From Bog-113 sp963752695 (GTDB lineage: Bacteria > Acidobacteriota > Terriglobia > Bryobacterales > Bryobacteraceae), in assembly GCA_963752695.1 (NCBI GenBank), contig CAVVZB010000002.1:1364001-1428000 (forward strand): 64,000 nt of DNA. The letters run 5' to 3'. Positions 31,279 to 39,519 of this stretch are shown piece after piece. The notes under the pieces are model-generated. The model saw only the letters and a program-made list of their open reading frames with translations. It had not been told where the DNA came from and searched no databases. The position numbers and the translations under genes are program-made. Each line of letters starts with the position of its first letter. The first letter of the stretch is position 1.

Positions 31279-31588
31279 GTTTCGGGACTGAGGTCCGGTT
31301 TGCCGACGATCCGCTCGGAAGCATCGCACTTCAGCGGGTCGGGCGTTTTAGGGCAGAGCGATCCACGCGAAGGTAAACGCTGCGCGACAAGTGTGGATTG
31401 CTGCTGGCGCATCTTCTCCGTGAGTCACCACATTCTGGTAACGGGACTTCCCACGCGCCTGAGTAAACGCTACGGCGTCAGAGCTGATTTATCCGGTGTT
31501 GGGGAAAGAAGACATCCACCTATTGACAGACGGCGTTACGCAGAATGTCGAGGCGACGTCTCCGGCGCAGCAGCGGTACACTCGAGCC
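31279..31588 (+). other. Gap with no recognisable gene
   Basis: No convincing coding sequence lies between the integrase remnant and the next exported protein. Open frames here overlap each other on both strands and match nothing known to me. The only notable item is a 13-bp match (GTAAACGCTGCGC, 31373-31385) to 29143-29155. Confidence 0.4.
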
Positions 31589-32324
31589 GTGAGCTTTCTG
31601 GAAGCAGTTTTCACTTGTGCCCTATTTGTCTGCACGGCCGTCACGATCGCCGGACAAACGGTCAAGACAACCAAGACTTCGAAGGCGCTCGCCGGTCCGC
31701 TTCACGCGGACGCGCTCGAAAACGTGATCGTGGTCTATTTGCCGGGAGACGAGTGGAAAATCGCGCTCGCAACTTTGCCGTTCAGTACATCCGATTGCTC
31801 GGCTGAGGCGGAAGCAGTAAATCAGTCGATAAGCACGGAACTAAGCGGCTGCGGTCACGAACCAATGGTAGTAGCGTCTTCCTTGTCCCCGCCCAAAGTG
31901 TTTTTTACTGTATGGGTCGGCACGTATGCGCAAAATGTGCCTCATATATTGTTCGAAGCCGACGTTGCACGGCGTTCGATACGCCGTGTCCTCGGTGCAG
32001 GGTCAGGCATAGAAGACGTCGTGGTTTCTCCGTCTGGAGGTTACTTGGCGTATTCAGTCGGGTGGTCGTCTGGCGTCTGCCACCACACCTCCTCGGTATT
32101 CGTTGCGGATCTCGGCACTCTCACCAAGACAAACAGGCCCCGCTGCTGTAGCCGAGGTAGATATGGCGTCTCCGTCGATGCTCGCGAATGCCGTGAGCTG
32201 GGCGACACGCGAGAGTCTCGTGTTTCGGGAATCAAAATTTGAACGTGACGATCCTGCAGAAGACATCCTTGGCAGACAAAAACGGCGGACACTCGATCGC
32301 TCCACTTTCACTGATTTGCAATGA
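31589..32324 (+). pseudogene. Exported protein, possibly TolB-like, with probable frameshift
   Basis: From the GTG at 31589 the protein begins with a likely signal peptide (VSFLEAVFTCALFVCTAVTIAGQ). It contains a beta-propeller-like strand, VVVSPSGGYLAYSVGWSSG, followed by TSSVFVADLGT, as in TolB/WD40-type blades. The frame then turns into low-complexity Cys/Arg sequence and ends at 32242. The alternative frame from about 32135 gives a better continuation (SPSMLANAVSWATRESLVFRE) to a stop at 32324. I infer an indel near 32120-32140; the exact base cannot be placed. Function unknown. Confidence 0.45.
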
Positions 32325-32575
32325 CCAAAGGCAACTCGAGCCTGCGTTATCGCTCTTCGATTCGACCAGGGCGGAACCTGATTGTTTTGCAGATAGGATT
32401 AGTCAGTTAGCTCCTGATCCGGGGCGCGATTGGCACGTTTTCAGTGATCGGAGACGGATTCACAGCGGTTGCGAATGCGCTCACCGCAAGCGTGATTTTT
32501 TGGGTACGCCGGTTTGAACTTGCGCATCTGCGGTAAGCCGGCGAGGGTTTTGAACAATCAGGCGGGCATCCGCGT
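32325..32575 (+). other. Gap holding a possible membrane-protein fragment
   Basis: One plus-strand frame reads LLIRGAIGTFSVIGDGFTAV then ANALTASVIFWVRRFE before a TAA near 32528. This looks like the end of a small membrane protein, but a stop precedes it and no start is clear. It may be another decayed gene. Nothing else is seen. Confidence 0.3.
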
Positions 32576-33274
32576 ATGCTCTTCATGCTTTTGCCGATAC
32601 ACATCATTGCGGGCGGGCTTGCGATCGTTTTAGGTGCGGTGGCGCTGGTGGCTTTCAAAGGGGCAACGCTGCATCGGAAGAGCGGCCTTCTGTTTGTTTA
32701 CGCAATGCTCGTCATGGGCTTCAGCGGGTCGATTCTGGCGCTCCGCCTGAGTTGGACGAACATGAATGTGCTGGGCGGCTTCATGGCAGCGTACTTCGTG
32801 GTCACAGCGCTGACAACGGTACGGCCCGCGTCGGTCTGGACCCGGTGGCTGAATCGGGCAGGGCTCTTGGTGGTAGTGACGCTCTCGGTGACCGATATCG
32901 TTCTGGGGTTTAAGGCGTTCGGCAGTCCGCACCAAGCGATTGAAGGTGTTCCGTTTTTCATGCTGTTCTTTATGGCGACGATTACGGGGCTGGCTGCGGT
33001 GGGTGATGTTCGACTATTGCGGTTGGGTGCGTTACCAGCCGCAGGCCGGCTCGCGCGGCACCTCTGGCGCATGTGTTTCGCGCTGTTTATCGCGGCGGGA
33101 TCCTTTTTTTCCATACGCGAGCGCGTGGCAAAGATCCTGCCCGAGCCTTTCACCACTCCTTTGATGAGGGCGCTCCCGGTGCTGTTGATCTTCGTTGCGA
33201 TGTTCTATTGGCTGTGGCGCGTCCGTGGGAAACGCATACTGCCGCAGGTCGGTCGAGCGCCGAACGGGTTGTGA
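32576..33274 (+). CDS. Multi-pass membrane protein (DUF2306-like)
   Basis: A 232-residue membrane protein with about seven hydrophobic segments. The start HIIAGGLAIVLGAVALVAFKG followed by LHRKSGLLFVYAMLVMGFSG is typical of the DUF2306-type predicted membrane family, where the first helix and the 'HRKSG' loop are conserved. Later LARHLWRMCFALFIAAGSFF and the closing helix LPVLLIFVAMFYWLWRV fit the same pattern. No enzymatic role is known. It stands alone; the next gene starts 130 bases away on the same strand. Confidence 0.72.
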   Translation: MLFMLLPIHIIAGGLAIVLGAVALVAFKGATLHRKSGLLFVYAMLVMGFSGSILALRLSWTNMNVLGGFMAAYFVVTALTTVRPASVWTRWLNRAGLLVVVTLSVTDIVLGFKAFGSPHQAIEGVPFFMLFFMATITGLAAVGDVRLLRLGALPAAGRLARHLWRMCFALFIAAGSFFSIRERVAKILPEPFTTPLMRALPVLLIFVAMFYWLWRVRGKRILPQVGRAPNGL

Positions 33275-33403
33275 TCCGGACGCCAGTTTCCGTATGTGCC
33301 AGGCGGATATAATGCCGGACGGTGGGAATTGTTGAGTCCGAGTCCTTCAGGCCATAATTGCTGGGGCAAGGCAGCCGAAGTTTTTTTTCCCGCCGGAGGC
33401 TTC

Positions 33404-34102
33404 ATGCACGACACGCAAAAACTCGCTCCCGCCCAGGACCTGATTGCGACCAACAAGGCTCACTTTCCCAATGAAAGCGCGGAATATCGCACGGCTCGCA
33501 ATGAGCTCTTAGTTGAGGAGATCGAACTGCGGCGGCGCCTGGAGCGCGTTGCGTCACTGCGGCGCGCGCTGCCTTCCGGTGGTGAGATTCCTCAGGATTT
33601 CCAGCTTGCCTCCGAAACCGGCCCGATCCTCTTGTCCAGTCTGTTCGGCGACAAACAAACGCTCATGATATACAGCATGATGTACGGTCCGCAACGCAGG
33701 ACGCCGTGCCCCAGTTGTACGTCGTTCTTGGCGGCCTGGAACGGGATTGCCGTCAACCTGCGCCAGCGCGCCGCCATCGCCGTGACTGCCCGTTCTCCCA
33801 TTGATCGCTTGATAGATTACAGGAATCAGCGCGGCTTTACGAATCTGACGTTTCTTTCCGATGGGTCCGGCGAGTACACTCGCACTTACGTGAGCCCCGA
33901 AGACGGCGACAACCCCGGCTTCACCGTGTTTAGCCGGCGCGATCGGATTATCCGCCATTTTTACAGCGGCGAAATGAGCGGCGCGATGGCGGATCCCGGA
34001 CAAGATCCGCGCGGAGCTCCGGACCTTGATCCTCTATGGCTGATGTTGGATTTGACGCCCGAAGGCCGCGGCACGGACTGGTATCCGAAGCTCGACTATT
34101 AG
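33404..34102 (+). CDS. DUF899 thioredoxin-fold protein
   Basis: A 232-residue cytoplasmic protein of the DUF899 (thioredoxin-like) family. It begins with a helical hairpin (EEIELRRRLERVASLRRALP), then TLMIYSMMYGPQRRTPCPSCTS with a C-X2-C at the position of the thioredoxin active site, and RGFTNLTFLSDGSGEYTRTY. The ATG at 33404 is chosen because GGAGG lies at 33395-33399; the open frame extends to 33296. Members are often found beside transcription regulators and redox genes, but their substrate is unknown. It looks intact. Confidence 0.8.
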   Translation: MHDTQKLAPAQDLIATNKAHFPNESAEYRTARNELLVEEIELRRRLERVASLRRALPSGGEIPQDFQLASETGPILLSSLFGDKQTLMIYSMMYGPQRRTPCPSCTSFLAAWNGIAVNLRQRAAIAVTARSPIDRLIDYRNQRGFTNLTFLSDGSGEYTRTYVSPEDGDNPGFTVFSRRDRIIRHFYSGEMSGAMADPGQDPRGAPDLDPLWLMLDLTPEGRGTDWYPKLDY

Positions 34103-34125
34103 CCGGGTTTGGCTCGGTTGGTTGC

Positions 34126-34245
34126 CTGACGGTAAGTGAGATTGCGCCGGTATCGCTGTTTTACGTACTTCCGAACTTTCTGTTCGACAAAGTGGGCGCA
34201 ACTATTCCAGTTACCGCGGCTCTCTTATTCGCATTCGAAGTTCGA
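34126..34245 (-). pseudogene. Degenerate copy of the C-terminus of the YD-like gene at 37610
   Basis: The minus strand translates to FECE-stop-ESRGNWNSCAHFVEQK then VKQRYRRNLTYR. This aligns with FECEYDSYGNWTSCVQFAEQ and VKQRYRRNITYRS at the end of the 37610-38752 protein, with a TAA in place of the tyrosine codon. Only this C-terminal 35-40 codons are recognisable. It lies in inverse orientation to its relative 4 kb away. It starts just after the DUF899 stop. Confidence 0.7.
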
Positions 34246-34387
34246 AGATCGTTGTTGCGATGGACAGCAGAGCAGGAGCCTGAGCATGGACGGGTGCTTC
34301 TGGCTGGCCACTTTGAAGTTGGGCCTGATACACGGCGTTACCGGAATCTAAGACGCTACCGCCGCTTCAAAGCCGCGAGTAACGGCT

Positions 34388-34490
34388 CAGTATTTACCAA
34401 CACTTTGGCGATTCATTGGCCATATGTTATTGACGACCGCGTAGCATGTTGTCTCGTTCCAGCCCCCAGTGGGCGATACTTTTAGCACCT
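34388..34490 (+). repeat. 103-bp repeat, copy A
   Basis: Aligns without gaps to 35780-35882 (copy B), with about 14 differences by eye (roughly 86% identity). Both copies contain the frame VFTNTL-I-WP--V-DDR--ACCLVP, but no complete gene. Copy A is followed at once by the Sel1-gene fragment, while in copy B the two are 272 bases apart. Confidence 0.8.
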
Positions 34491-34587
34491 CAATCAACTA
34501 TTGAAGGACGGCAGGTATTGCACCATGTATAGCCGCACGCAGGTGAACTGCCCTCGCGAAGTGAAAGGTAACTATGGCCAAATCCGC
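34490..34587 (+). pseudogene. 98-bp duplicated fragment of the Sel1-repeat gene
   Basis: Matches 36155-36252, inside the Sel1-repeat gene, with only three differences by eye (about 97%). It covers codons for INQLLNDARYCTMYSRTQVN and the next dozen residues. It has no start, and the frame is lost at once on the right. It is a recent partial duplication fused to copy A of the 103-bp repeat. Confidence 0.88.
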
Positions 34588-34725
34588 TGCCTTCGACCTT
34601 CACGTCTGTGAGTACGAGCCCATTCGCGACTTCGTTGAGTGGGATCACTCCGCGAGACGACGCTTCAAGCGCACTTTTGTATTAGGTACAGAATGACTCG
34701 GCAACCGGGTAGGCATCAGTAACGC
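34588..34725. other. Scar sequence between duplicated fragments and the metalloprotease gene
   Basis: No gene. One minus-strand frame (near 34690-34590) reads YKSALEASSRGVIPLNEVAN then GLVLTDVKVEGSG, which looks like protein-coding sequence cut at both ends, but I cannot name its source. Together with 34102-34587 it makes a 620-base stretch composed of gene fragments. Confidence 0.35.
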
Positions 34726-35616
34726 TCAAGCTCTCAGCCGCCGCAGACTGTCAGCCACGAGCCTTACCATTTCCGCATCGCTCACCCGAGCCAGGCGTGG
34801 AAAAGACCAGCCATGGGTCAGCAAGTCGTCAATTACAAACCAGCCCGCGTAGTACGCTTCCCGATCAATGCCCGCGCCGCCCGTGCCCATTGTGTACTTC
34901 AGGACCGCCGCTGAGTTTGAGTCGGACAGATGCTGCGCGAGGTCTGCGAAGATAGCGGCACGTTTGTCGTGCGCTCTGGAGAACCAGTTCGGGGAGAGCT
35001 CCCCCACGTATTCCTTCGCGGTCAGACCGGGATGCAGCTTTTCGCACGCGCGCATCGCCAGGCCTTCGGCGAATACAGTATGAGCGATGCTGCGCGTCCA
35101 GCCCAGTGAGAGGTGGGCTTGCTCTGCTTCCACGACGTGAGTGAATTCGTGCGTCATGGAGAGCGCGGCGCCTACTCCTTCGACTGGTATGGCTACTGTG
35201 GGACCGTCCGCGCCCGGAGCTGTGAAGGCGTTGCCGGAGAAGTCGCCAACAAAGAAGACTACCGTCGCCTTGACCGGGACCGACGCATCCAGAAGTTTTG
35301 CAACGGATTGCAAAACCTCTTGAGCGGGAGGTTGGATTCCTCCAGCGCCTTTGCGGATTACGTTTAATGCCGAAGCATAGCGGGGCCATGCAGTGTCGAG
35401 AAACTTCCTCGCCATGGCCTCGCCGCCGGGGCCAGGAGGCACGGCTGCGAACCCGTAGAGCTGGCGCCACAACTGCCACCGCCTTGTTTCGTCCGCCTGC
35501 TCTTTGGTGGCCAAATTGTAAAATGCCAGGAACTTGGGAGTCAGATCGCGGATAGTCAGATTGACAGGAACAGCCGCCTGCGCCAGGAAACACAAGAGCA
35601 GCATCCAACGCGCCAT
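34726..35616 (-). CDS. Exported putative zinc metallopeptidase (HEXXH)
   Basis: A 296-residue protein with a short signal peptide (MARWMLLLCFLAQAAVPV). MTHEFTHVVEAEQ carries HEXXH at about residues 155-159, and FAEGLAMRACEKL follows some 25 residues later with a likely third zinc ligand Glu. This is the gluzincin arrangement also seen in DUF2268-type predicted proteases. Upstream, VKATVVFFVGDFSGNAFT forms the edge strand. The gene is intact and isolated between repeat copies A and B. Secretion and peptidase activity are inferred from motif and signal peptide. Confidence 0.7.
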   Translation of the reverse strand: MARWMLLLCFLAQAAVPVNLTIRDLTPKFLAFYNLATKEQADETRRWQLWRQLYGFAAVPPGPGGEAMARKFLDTAWPRYASALNVIRKGAGGIQPPAQEVLQSVAKLLDASVPVKATVVFFVGDFSGNAFTAPGADGPTVAIPVEGVGAALSMTHEFTHVVEAEQAHLSLGWTRSIAHTVFAEGLAMRACEKLHPGLTAKEYVGELSPNWFSRAHDKRAAIFADLAQHLSDSNSAAVLKYTMGTGGAGIDREAYYAGWFVIDDLLTHGWSFPRLARVSDAEMVRLVADSLRRLRA

Positions 35617-35970
35617 ACCCCGATTCTAGCTTGGCGCGGGTGAGAGTTGAGGAAGTGCGCCAGCACCCTGGAGTTAGACAGCAACCTGCCAATTAGATCT
35701 CGACATTCATCGGCTACGCCGGGCAGTGAAGGCACGCAGTGGTCCGGCATGTGTAGGGATAAGCCCCCGCCTGTCGGCGCAGTCTTTACCAACACTTTGA
35801 CAATTTATTGGCCACATGTCGTTGACGACCGCTTGGCATGTTGTCTCGTTCCAACCCCCAGGTGGTGATACTTTCAGCACCTTGCCTGACGTGGGACACA
35901 CTGATTAACCCATGACATTCTCTTCGCCCGGTGCCCGCGATATGCTGATGAGGTCTCGGGAGACCTGACC
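35617..35970. other. Intergenic region before the Sel1-repeat gene
   Basis: This 354-base stretch contains copy B of the 103-bp repeat (35780-35882) and a GC-rich left flank (35761-35782) resembling 29143-29175. No complete gene is seen. It may hold the promoter of the Sel1-repeat gene, but no -35/-10 pair of good quality was found. Confidence 0.4.
35780..35882 (+). repeat. 103-bp repeat, copy B
   Basis: Partner of 34388-34490. It lies 88 bases before the Sel1-repeat gene. Because copy A is also followed by Sel1-gene sequence, the repeat was probably duplicated together with that gene and is not an independent element. A short related left margin also occurs near 29 kb. Confidence 0.8.
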
Positions 35971-37017
35971 ATGCATCGACTTAGCCTGTACGTGATCTTT
36001 CTTGGTATCTCCGGCACACTAGCTGCACAGCAGAGTAACAACACGCATGACGGCGGATGCGGCGCGGCCAACGGTGGGGGTGCCAACTCGACCAACTACT
36101 ACGGCGATGGGGCCGATCCGTGTGCATACACGTACAGCGTACCCGCCGAACGTATCAATCAACTATTGAACGACGCCAGGTATTGCACCATGTATAGCCG
36201 CACGCAGGTGAACTGCTCTCGCGAAGTGAAAGGTAACTATGGCCAAATCCGCCTGGATCGGCGGGACGGCGCTGGGATGGGCGGCGGCAACAATCCGGGG
36301 TCTCTGCCGGAAAGGTCTTTTCCGACTGGCACGTCTTCCGCGATCACGCCAGCTCAACGGGCCGACGCCGACCGGATGTTTCAGCGCAGCCTAACACTCA
36401 TCGAGCGAAACCAGTATCGCGAAGCTATACCTTTGCTGCTGCAGGCCGGACGATTGGGTAATGCGAGGGCTCAAGCCACGCTGGGAATCGCGTATCAGGA
36501 CGGCAACGGCGTTCGGCGCGACGATGCGGCTGCCGCGCACTGGTATGGTCTGGCTGCGGCGCAAGGACACCGGGCCGCGCAATACGGACTGGCGGGGATG
36601 TATGAAGAAGGGGAAGGCGGTCTACCGAAGGACCGCGTGAAGGCGAACAAGCTCTATCTGGCGAGCGCTAACCAGGGTTACGATAAAGCGCAACTAGTAA
36701 TTGGCATGGCGTACGAAGTTGGCGACGGCGTGCCGCGTAGCCGGACGCGCGCCATCCAGATGCTCCGCGCGTCCGGGCTGGGTGTCAGCATAGCTAATGT
36801 TCTGGCCTCGCCCCAAACGCCGGCGCGATTCGCCAGTTTTGCAGAGCTTGGCGGCTATATCAGGAAGCTAGCGGAAATCGAGAACGCTAAGCTCAATGCC
36901 CGGATTGCGGCGAACTCTCCGAGACCCGATGTGAATCGAAACCCGATTGACCGCATTAACGCCAACAAGGAGATGAATGACTTTCAGCGTGCGCGGGGAG
37001 CTGACCGGCCTTACTAG
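35971..37017 (+). CDS. Exported Sel1-repeat protein
   Basis: A 348-residue protein with a Sec signal peptide (MHRLSLYVIFLGISGTLAAQ). A Gly/Asn-rich segment (about 27-60) and a variable region follow, then three or so Sel1-like helical repeats at roughly 155-265: ARAQATLGIAYQDGNGVRRD, HRAAQYGLAGMYEEGEGG and YDKAQLVIGMAYEVGDGVPR. Such alpha/alpha superhelices bind other proteins. No enzymatic domain is present. A 98-bp piece of the gene (codons about 62-94) is duplicated at 34490. The start ATG is the first in frame, without a strong ribosome-binding site. Confidence 0.82.
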   Translation: MHRLSLYVIFLGISGTLAAQQSNNTHDGGCGAANGGGANSTNYYGDGADPCAYTYSVPAERINQLLNDARYCTMYSRTQVNCSREVKGNYGQIRLDRRDGAGMGGGNNPGSLPERSFPTGTSSAITPAQRADADRMFQRSLTLIERNQYREAIPLLLQAGRLGNARAQATLGIAYQDGNGVRRDDAAAAHWYGLAAAQGHRAAQYGLAGMYEEGEGGLPKDRVKANKLYLASANQGYDKAQLVIGMAYEVGDGVPRSRTRAIQMLRASGLGVSIANVLASPQTPARFASFAELGGYIRKLAEIENAKLNARIAANSPRPDVNRNPIDRINANKEMNDFQRARGADRPY

Positions 37018-37103
37018 TAATCACTCGGCGATTTCAAGCTGCAGGCTCGTGGTGACTGGATGCTTATTGGTCTAAGACAATCTACGAGGTAATCGTATAC
37101 GGG

Positions 37104-37502
37104 CTATAGAGATCCCGGGTGCTGGGAAATGCTGAGGAGGTTACCGTCCGGATCACGAAACCACGCTACTTTAGCGCCATTGGGTGAAGCCCAGATTGCA
37201 TTGTCATCTTGCGGGAGCCCATCGAATCGCACGCACTTGACGTCGCGTTCGAGAAGCTCTCTGACGGCGAGTTCAATGTCGGGAACGCCCCAGCCGAGTA
37301 CGGTTCCGTGGGCCTCGGGCAGCTTCTTCGCCATTCCCAAGCGGACCATGGTGCCGTTGGCATCGAAGACTAACGCGAACGGTGGCTCTTCGCTCATGAG
37401 AGTTAATCCTAAGACATCGCGGTAGAAGTGCTTGGCGCGTTCGACATCGACAATCGTGGCGAAGGCAATGAGCGGGTAGCTTGCTAGAGGTCCAATGGTC
37501 AT
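37104..37502 (-). CDS. VOC-family (glyoxalase/bleomycin resistance-like) protein
   Basis: A 132-residue single-domain vicinal-oxygen-chelate protein: VDVERAKHFYRDVLGLTL in the first beta-alpha-beta-beta-beta unit and VAWFRDPDGNLLSISQHP in the second, where 'FxDPDGN' with the metal-binding Glu/His neighbours is the family mark. It could be a dioxygenase, a lyase or an antibiotic-binding protein; the sequence does not decide. It is a single gene between two plus-strand exported proteins. A second, shorter VOC gene lies at 50605. Confidence 0.82.
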   Translation of the reverse strand: MTIGPLASYPLIAFATIVDVERAKHFYRDVLGLTLMSEEPPFALVFDANGTMVRLGMAKKLPEAHGTVLGWGVPDIELAVRELLERDVKCVRFDGLPQDDNAIWASPNGAKVAWFRDPDGNLLSISQHPGSL

Positions 37503-37609
37503 GATCCAATCATGCGACGGCCAGAGAAATGGCGCAAGTCACGAATTTATGCAGCAAGTGAGGGCGGAACCGAGTACCTTTCTCTTTCGGGGTTAGTATT
37601 AAATTAAAC

Positions 37610-38752
37610 ATGCAGGGCTCCCATTCTCGTATCAGGTTGTTCACCGTGGTCCTTGCTCTTGTCTTGGCGCGGGGTATCGAAGCGCAGATCATGGCTATGA
37701 TCGGGCCGATTCCACCGGACAGCTTGGGCCTTCCACCGTCGCCGCCATTTCTGACTCTTTGGGGAATGGCGGACCCTGGTAAATTTGTGACCGACGCGTC
37801 GATTCCGCCAAAGGGGCCGGCCTCTGAAGTGTTCCGCGAGGAGTTGCGGGGCGCTTCAACACCTGCGGGACAAGCTGGAGCCGTTGAAGCAAGCAGTCGC
37901 ACGAAGTTCGACGTGCAAGGGCATGTCGTCGAAAACATTGACATACGGTCGGGTCATGAAAGTGACACGGTCTATCGCTACCAGGACGGCCGCCTAGTGA
38001 GCATGGAGACGACGTTTCCCAATAGTAAGAAGACAGAGTCCAAAGCCTGGAATTACTGGTCGTATAGTGCATCCGGCAAACTTATAGAGTATCGCCGGGG
38101 CTTTGGCGCGGAACTCCGGGACCACGAGTTAGGTTTCACATATGATGCGAAGGGCCGGTTGTTGGGTATGGAGACTCGGCAGGCTAGCGACGATAAACCC
38201 TTTTGCGTGACGAAGATCAGCTACTCAGATGCCGACAAATCGATCGAAGTCACCAAACGGTTTTCGGGAACTAAGATCGTCGACCATAGCGCCCGCTATT
38301 TAGATGACCAAGGCCGCGTCATCCGCGTCGCTCTCAGCAGTGAAGGCCGGAAGGCGGACGATGAAGCGAAGAACATCCGGTTTGGCTACGACACAAAGGG
38401 CCGGCTTATCGAACAAGCGACCGACGCCGTGAAGTTAAGCGACTCTGGTGCGGAGCATGACTTGCCTCCTGGGACGATCTCAATCCTCTATGACGACGAC
38501 AAGCACACGAAGACAACGAAATACTCGCTTGCCGCCGAGGGAACGATGGTGGTAGTCCTCACAGAGGATGAGACCGGCGCAACAACGGCCTATTCGATGG
38601 GCGCGGGATCGACACAAATAACTACGAGGTTCGAATGCGAATACGACAGCTACGGGAACTGGACGAGTTGCGTGCAGTTCGCTGAACAACAAGGCCGGAA
38701 AGTGGTAAAGCAGCGATACCGGCGTAATATCACCTACCGCTCGGGCAAATGA
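37610..38752 (+). CDS. Exported YD/RHS-repeat-like protein
   Basis: A 380-residue protein with a signal peptide (LFTVVLALVLARGIEA). From about residue 100 it has irregular repeats with Tyr-Asp/Gly signatures such as YDAKGRLLGMET, YLDDQGRVIRV, YDTKGRLIEQAT and YDSYGNWTSC, as in short RHS/YD beta-barrel proteins. It lacks the RHS core and toxin tip, so it is unlikely to be a polymorphic toxin. A decayed copy of its last 40 codons lies at 34126. Its role is unknown; surface or periplasmic location is inferred. Confidence 0.68.
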   Translation: MQGSHSRIRLFTVVLALVLARGIEAQIMAMIGPIPPDSLGLPPSPPFLTLWGMADPGKFVTDASIPPKGPASEVFREELRGASTPAGQAGAVEASSRTKFDVQGHVVENIDIRSGHESDTVYRYQDGRLVSMETTFPNSKKTESKAWNYWSYSASGKLIEYRRGFGAELRDHELGFTYDAKGRLLGMETRQASDDKPFCVTKISYSDADKSIEVTKRFSGTKIVDHSARYLDDQGRVIRVALSSEGRKADDEAKNIRFGYDTKGRLIEQATDAVKLSDSGAEHDLPPGTISILYDDDKHTKTTKYSLAAEGTMVVVLTEDETGATTAYSMGAGSTQITTRFECEYDSYGNWTSCVQFAEQQGRKVVKQRYRRNITYRSGK

Positions 38753-38811
38753 ACTAGCGTGACTGTTATGAGAGCCATTTAGGCAGCCTGCCGTGCTTTC
38801 GAGCCAAGTGA

Positions 38812-38949
38812 GTTCTGTTCGAAAACCCTTTTGAGTACCTGCGGCGCGGCCAGTCTTTAGGTGAGTTCGTGCGCCAGTCTCCAACTGTCACGCGGGAGAT
38901 GGCGGTTCAACGGTTTGAGGAAGAATCTCTGCTCGCCAGCATCGCGTGA
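38812..38949 (+). pseudogene. Remnant of a DUF433-like antitoxin
   Basis: The frame from 38812 to TGA 38949 gives FENPFEYLRRGQSLGEFVRQ then SPTVTREMAVQRFEEESLL. This matches the C-terminal DNA-binding half of DUF433 antitoxins, where a phrase like 'LeyLe-G-SLdeFL--fPtVsReqA' is typical. A stop at 38809-38811 cuts off the N-terminal part. Its stop overlaps the next start as GTGA, the normal arrangement for such pairs. Family identification is from memory of the motif and needs a profile search. Confidence 0.5.
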
Positions 38950-39121
38950 ACATTCTGGTGGATGCTACCCCTGCTCCTCTAGTTCTTTGAGGGATTTCCC
39001 ATCGGCCGTTTTCCACGCGGCAGCTGATGGGCTCGAGAATTCGGCATTTTTTGAAAAGACTAGAAGGTGTATTTTTGAGGACAAGTGTGCCGTCGTCGAT
39101 GATTTGCTGGCGCTGAGCTAA
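38946..39121 (+). pseudogene. Remnant of a DUF5615-like (PIN-like) toxin
   Basis: GTG at 38946 starts VNILVDATPAPL, resembling the 'ILLDENLP' opening of DUF5615 nuclease-like toxins, then a stop at 38990. Further pieces appear in other frames: HRPFSTRQLMGSRIRHFLKR and SLRDFPSAVFHAAADGLEN, up to a TAA at 39121. At least two frame changes would be needed, so no active toxin can be made. The link to the DUF433-like remnant upstream supports the reading. Confidence 0.4.
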
Positions 39122-39519
39122 CACTTACGGATATATATCGGCGGGCGGTCCGTGATGCACCACTGCGGTCGAGCCCTACTTGTTGCGGCAGAAGAGTACT
39201 CCACCGGGCGGGCATTCACGCCTACTTTTGCGATTGGCGAAAGAATATCAGAGCCGAGAACCGGAAGAAGTTGACGAATCCGAGACAAGAGTACTTCCAT
39301 GTCCTCACGGTCCGATTCCGGTAACTTGGAGCCGCCAGATTGATTCTGTTCAAGCGTGAATCTATCTACTTGTATGGCCTCGGTGAGTACTACTCAGCTG
39401 ACGACGCTTTTGCTCTATGGCTCGAAGCTGCCCGGTGTCGGTGATGCGTCCAGCGCTATGAACGATTTGGCGAAGGATACAAAACCGGCCTTTAAGATCT
39501 CTTGCAGTGCACTGTGGCT
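39122..39519. other. Gap with one short unassigned open frame
   Basis: A minus-strand frame ending at 39118 is open back to about 39390 and reads DREDMEVLLSRIRQLLPVLG then GVNARPVEYSSAATSRARPQ. It has an ATG at 39300, with no strong ribosome-binding site, and matches nothing I know. It could be a small gene or another fragment. No repeats or hairpins were noticed in the remaining bases before the esterase stop. Confidence 0.3.

Noticed and set aside
31300..31806. Plus-strand 168-codon frame
   Set aside because: Runs across the start of the exported-protein gene in another frame and has only low-complexity Arg/Ser/His sequence.
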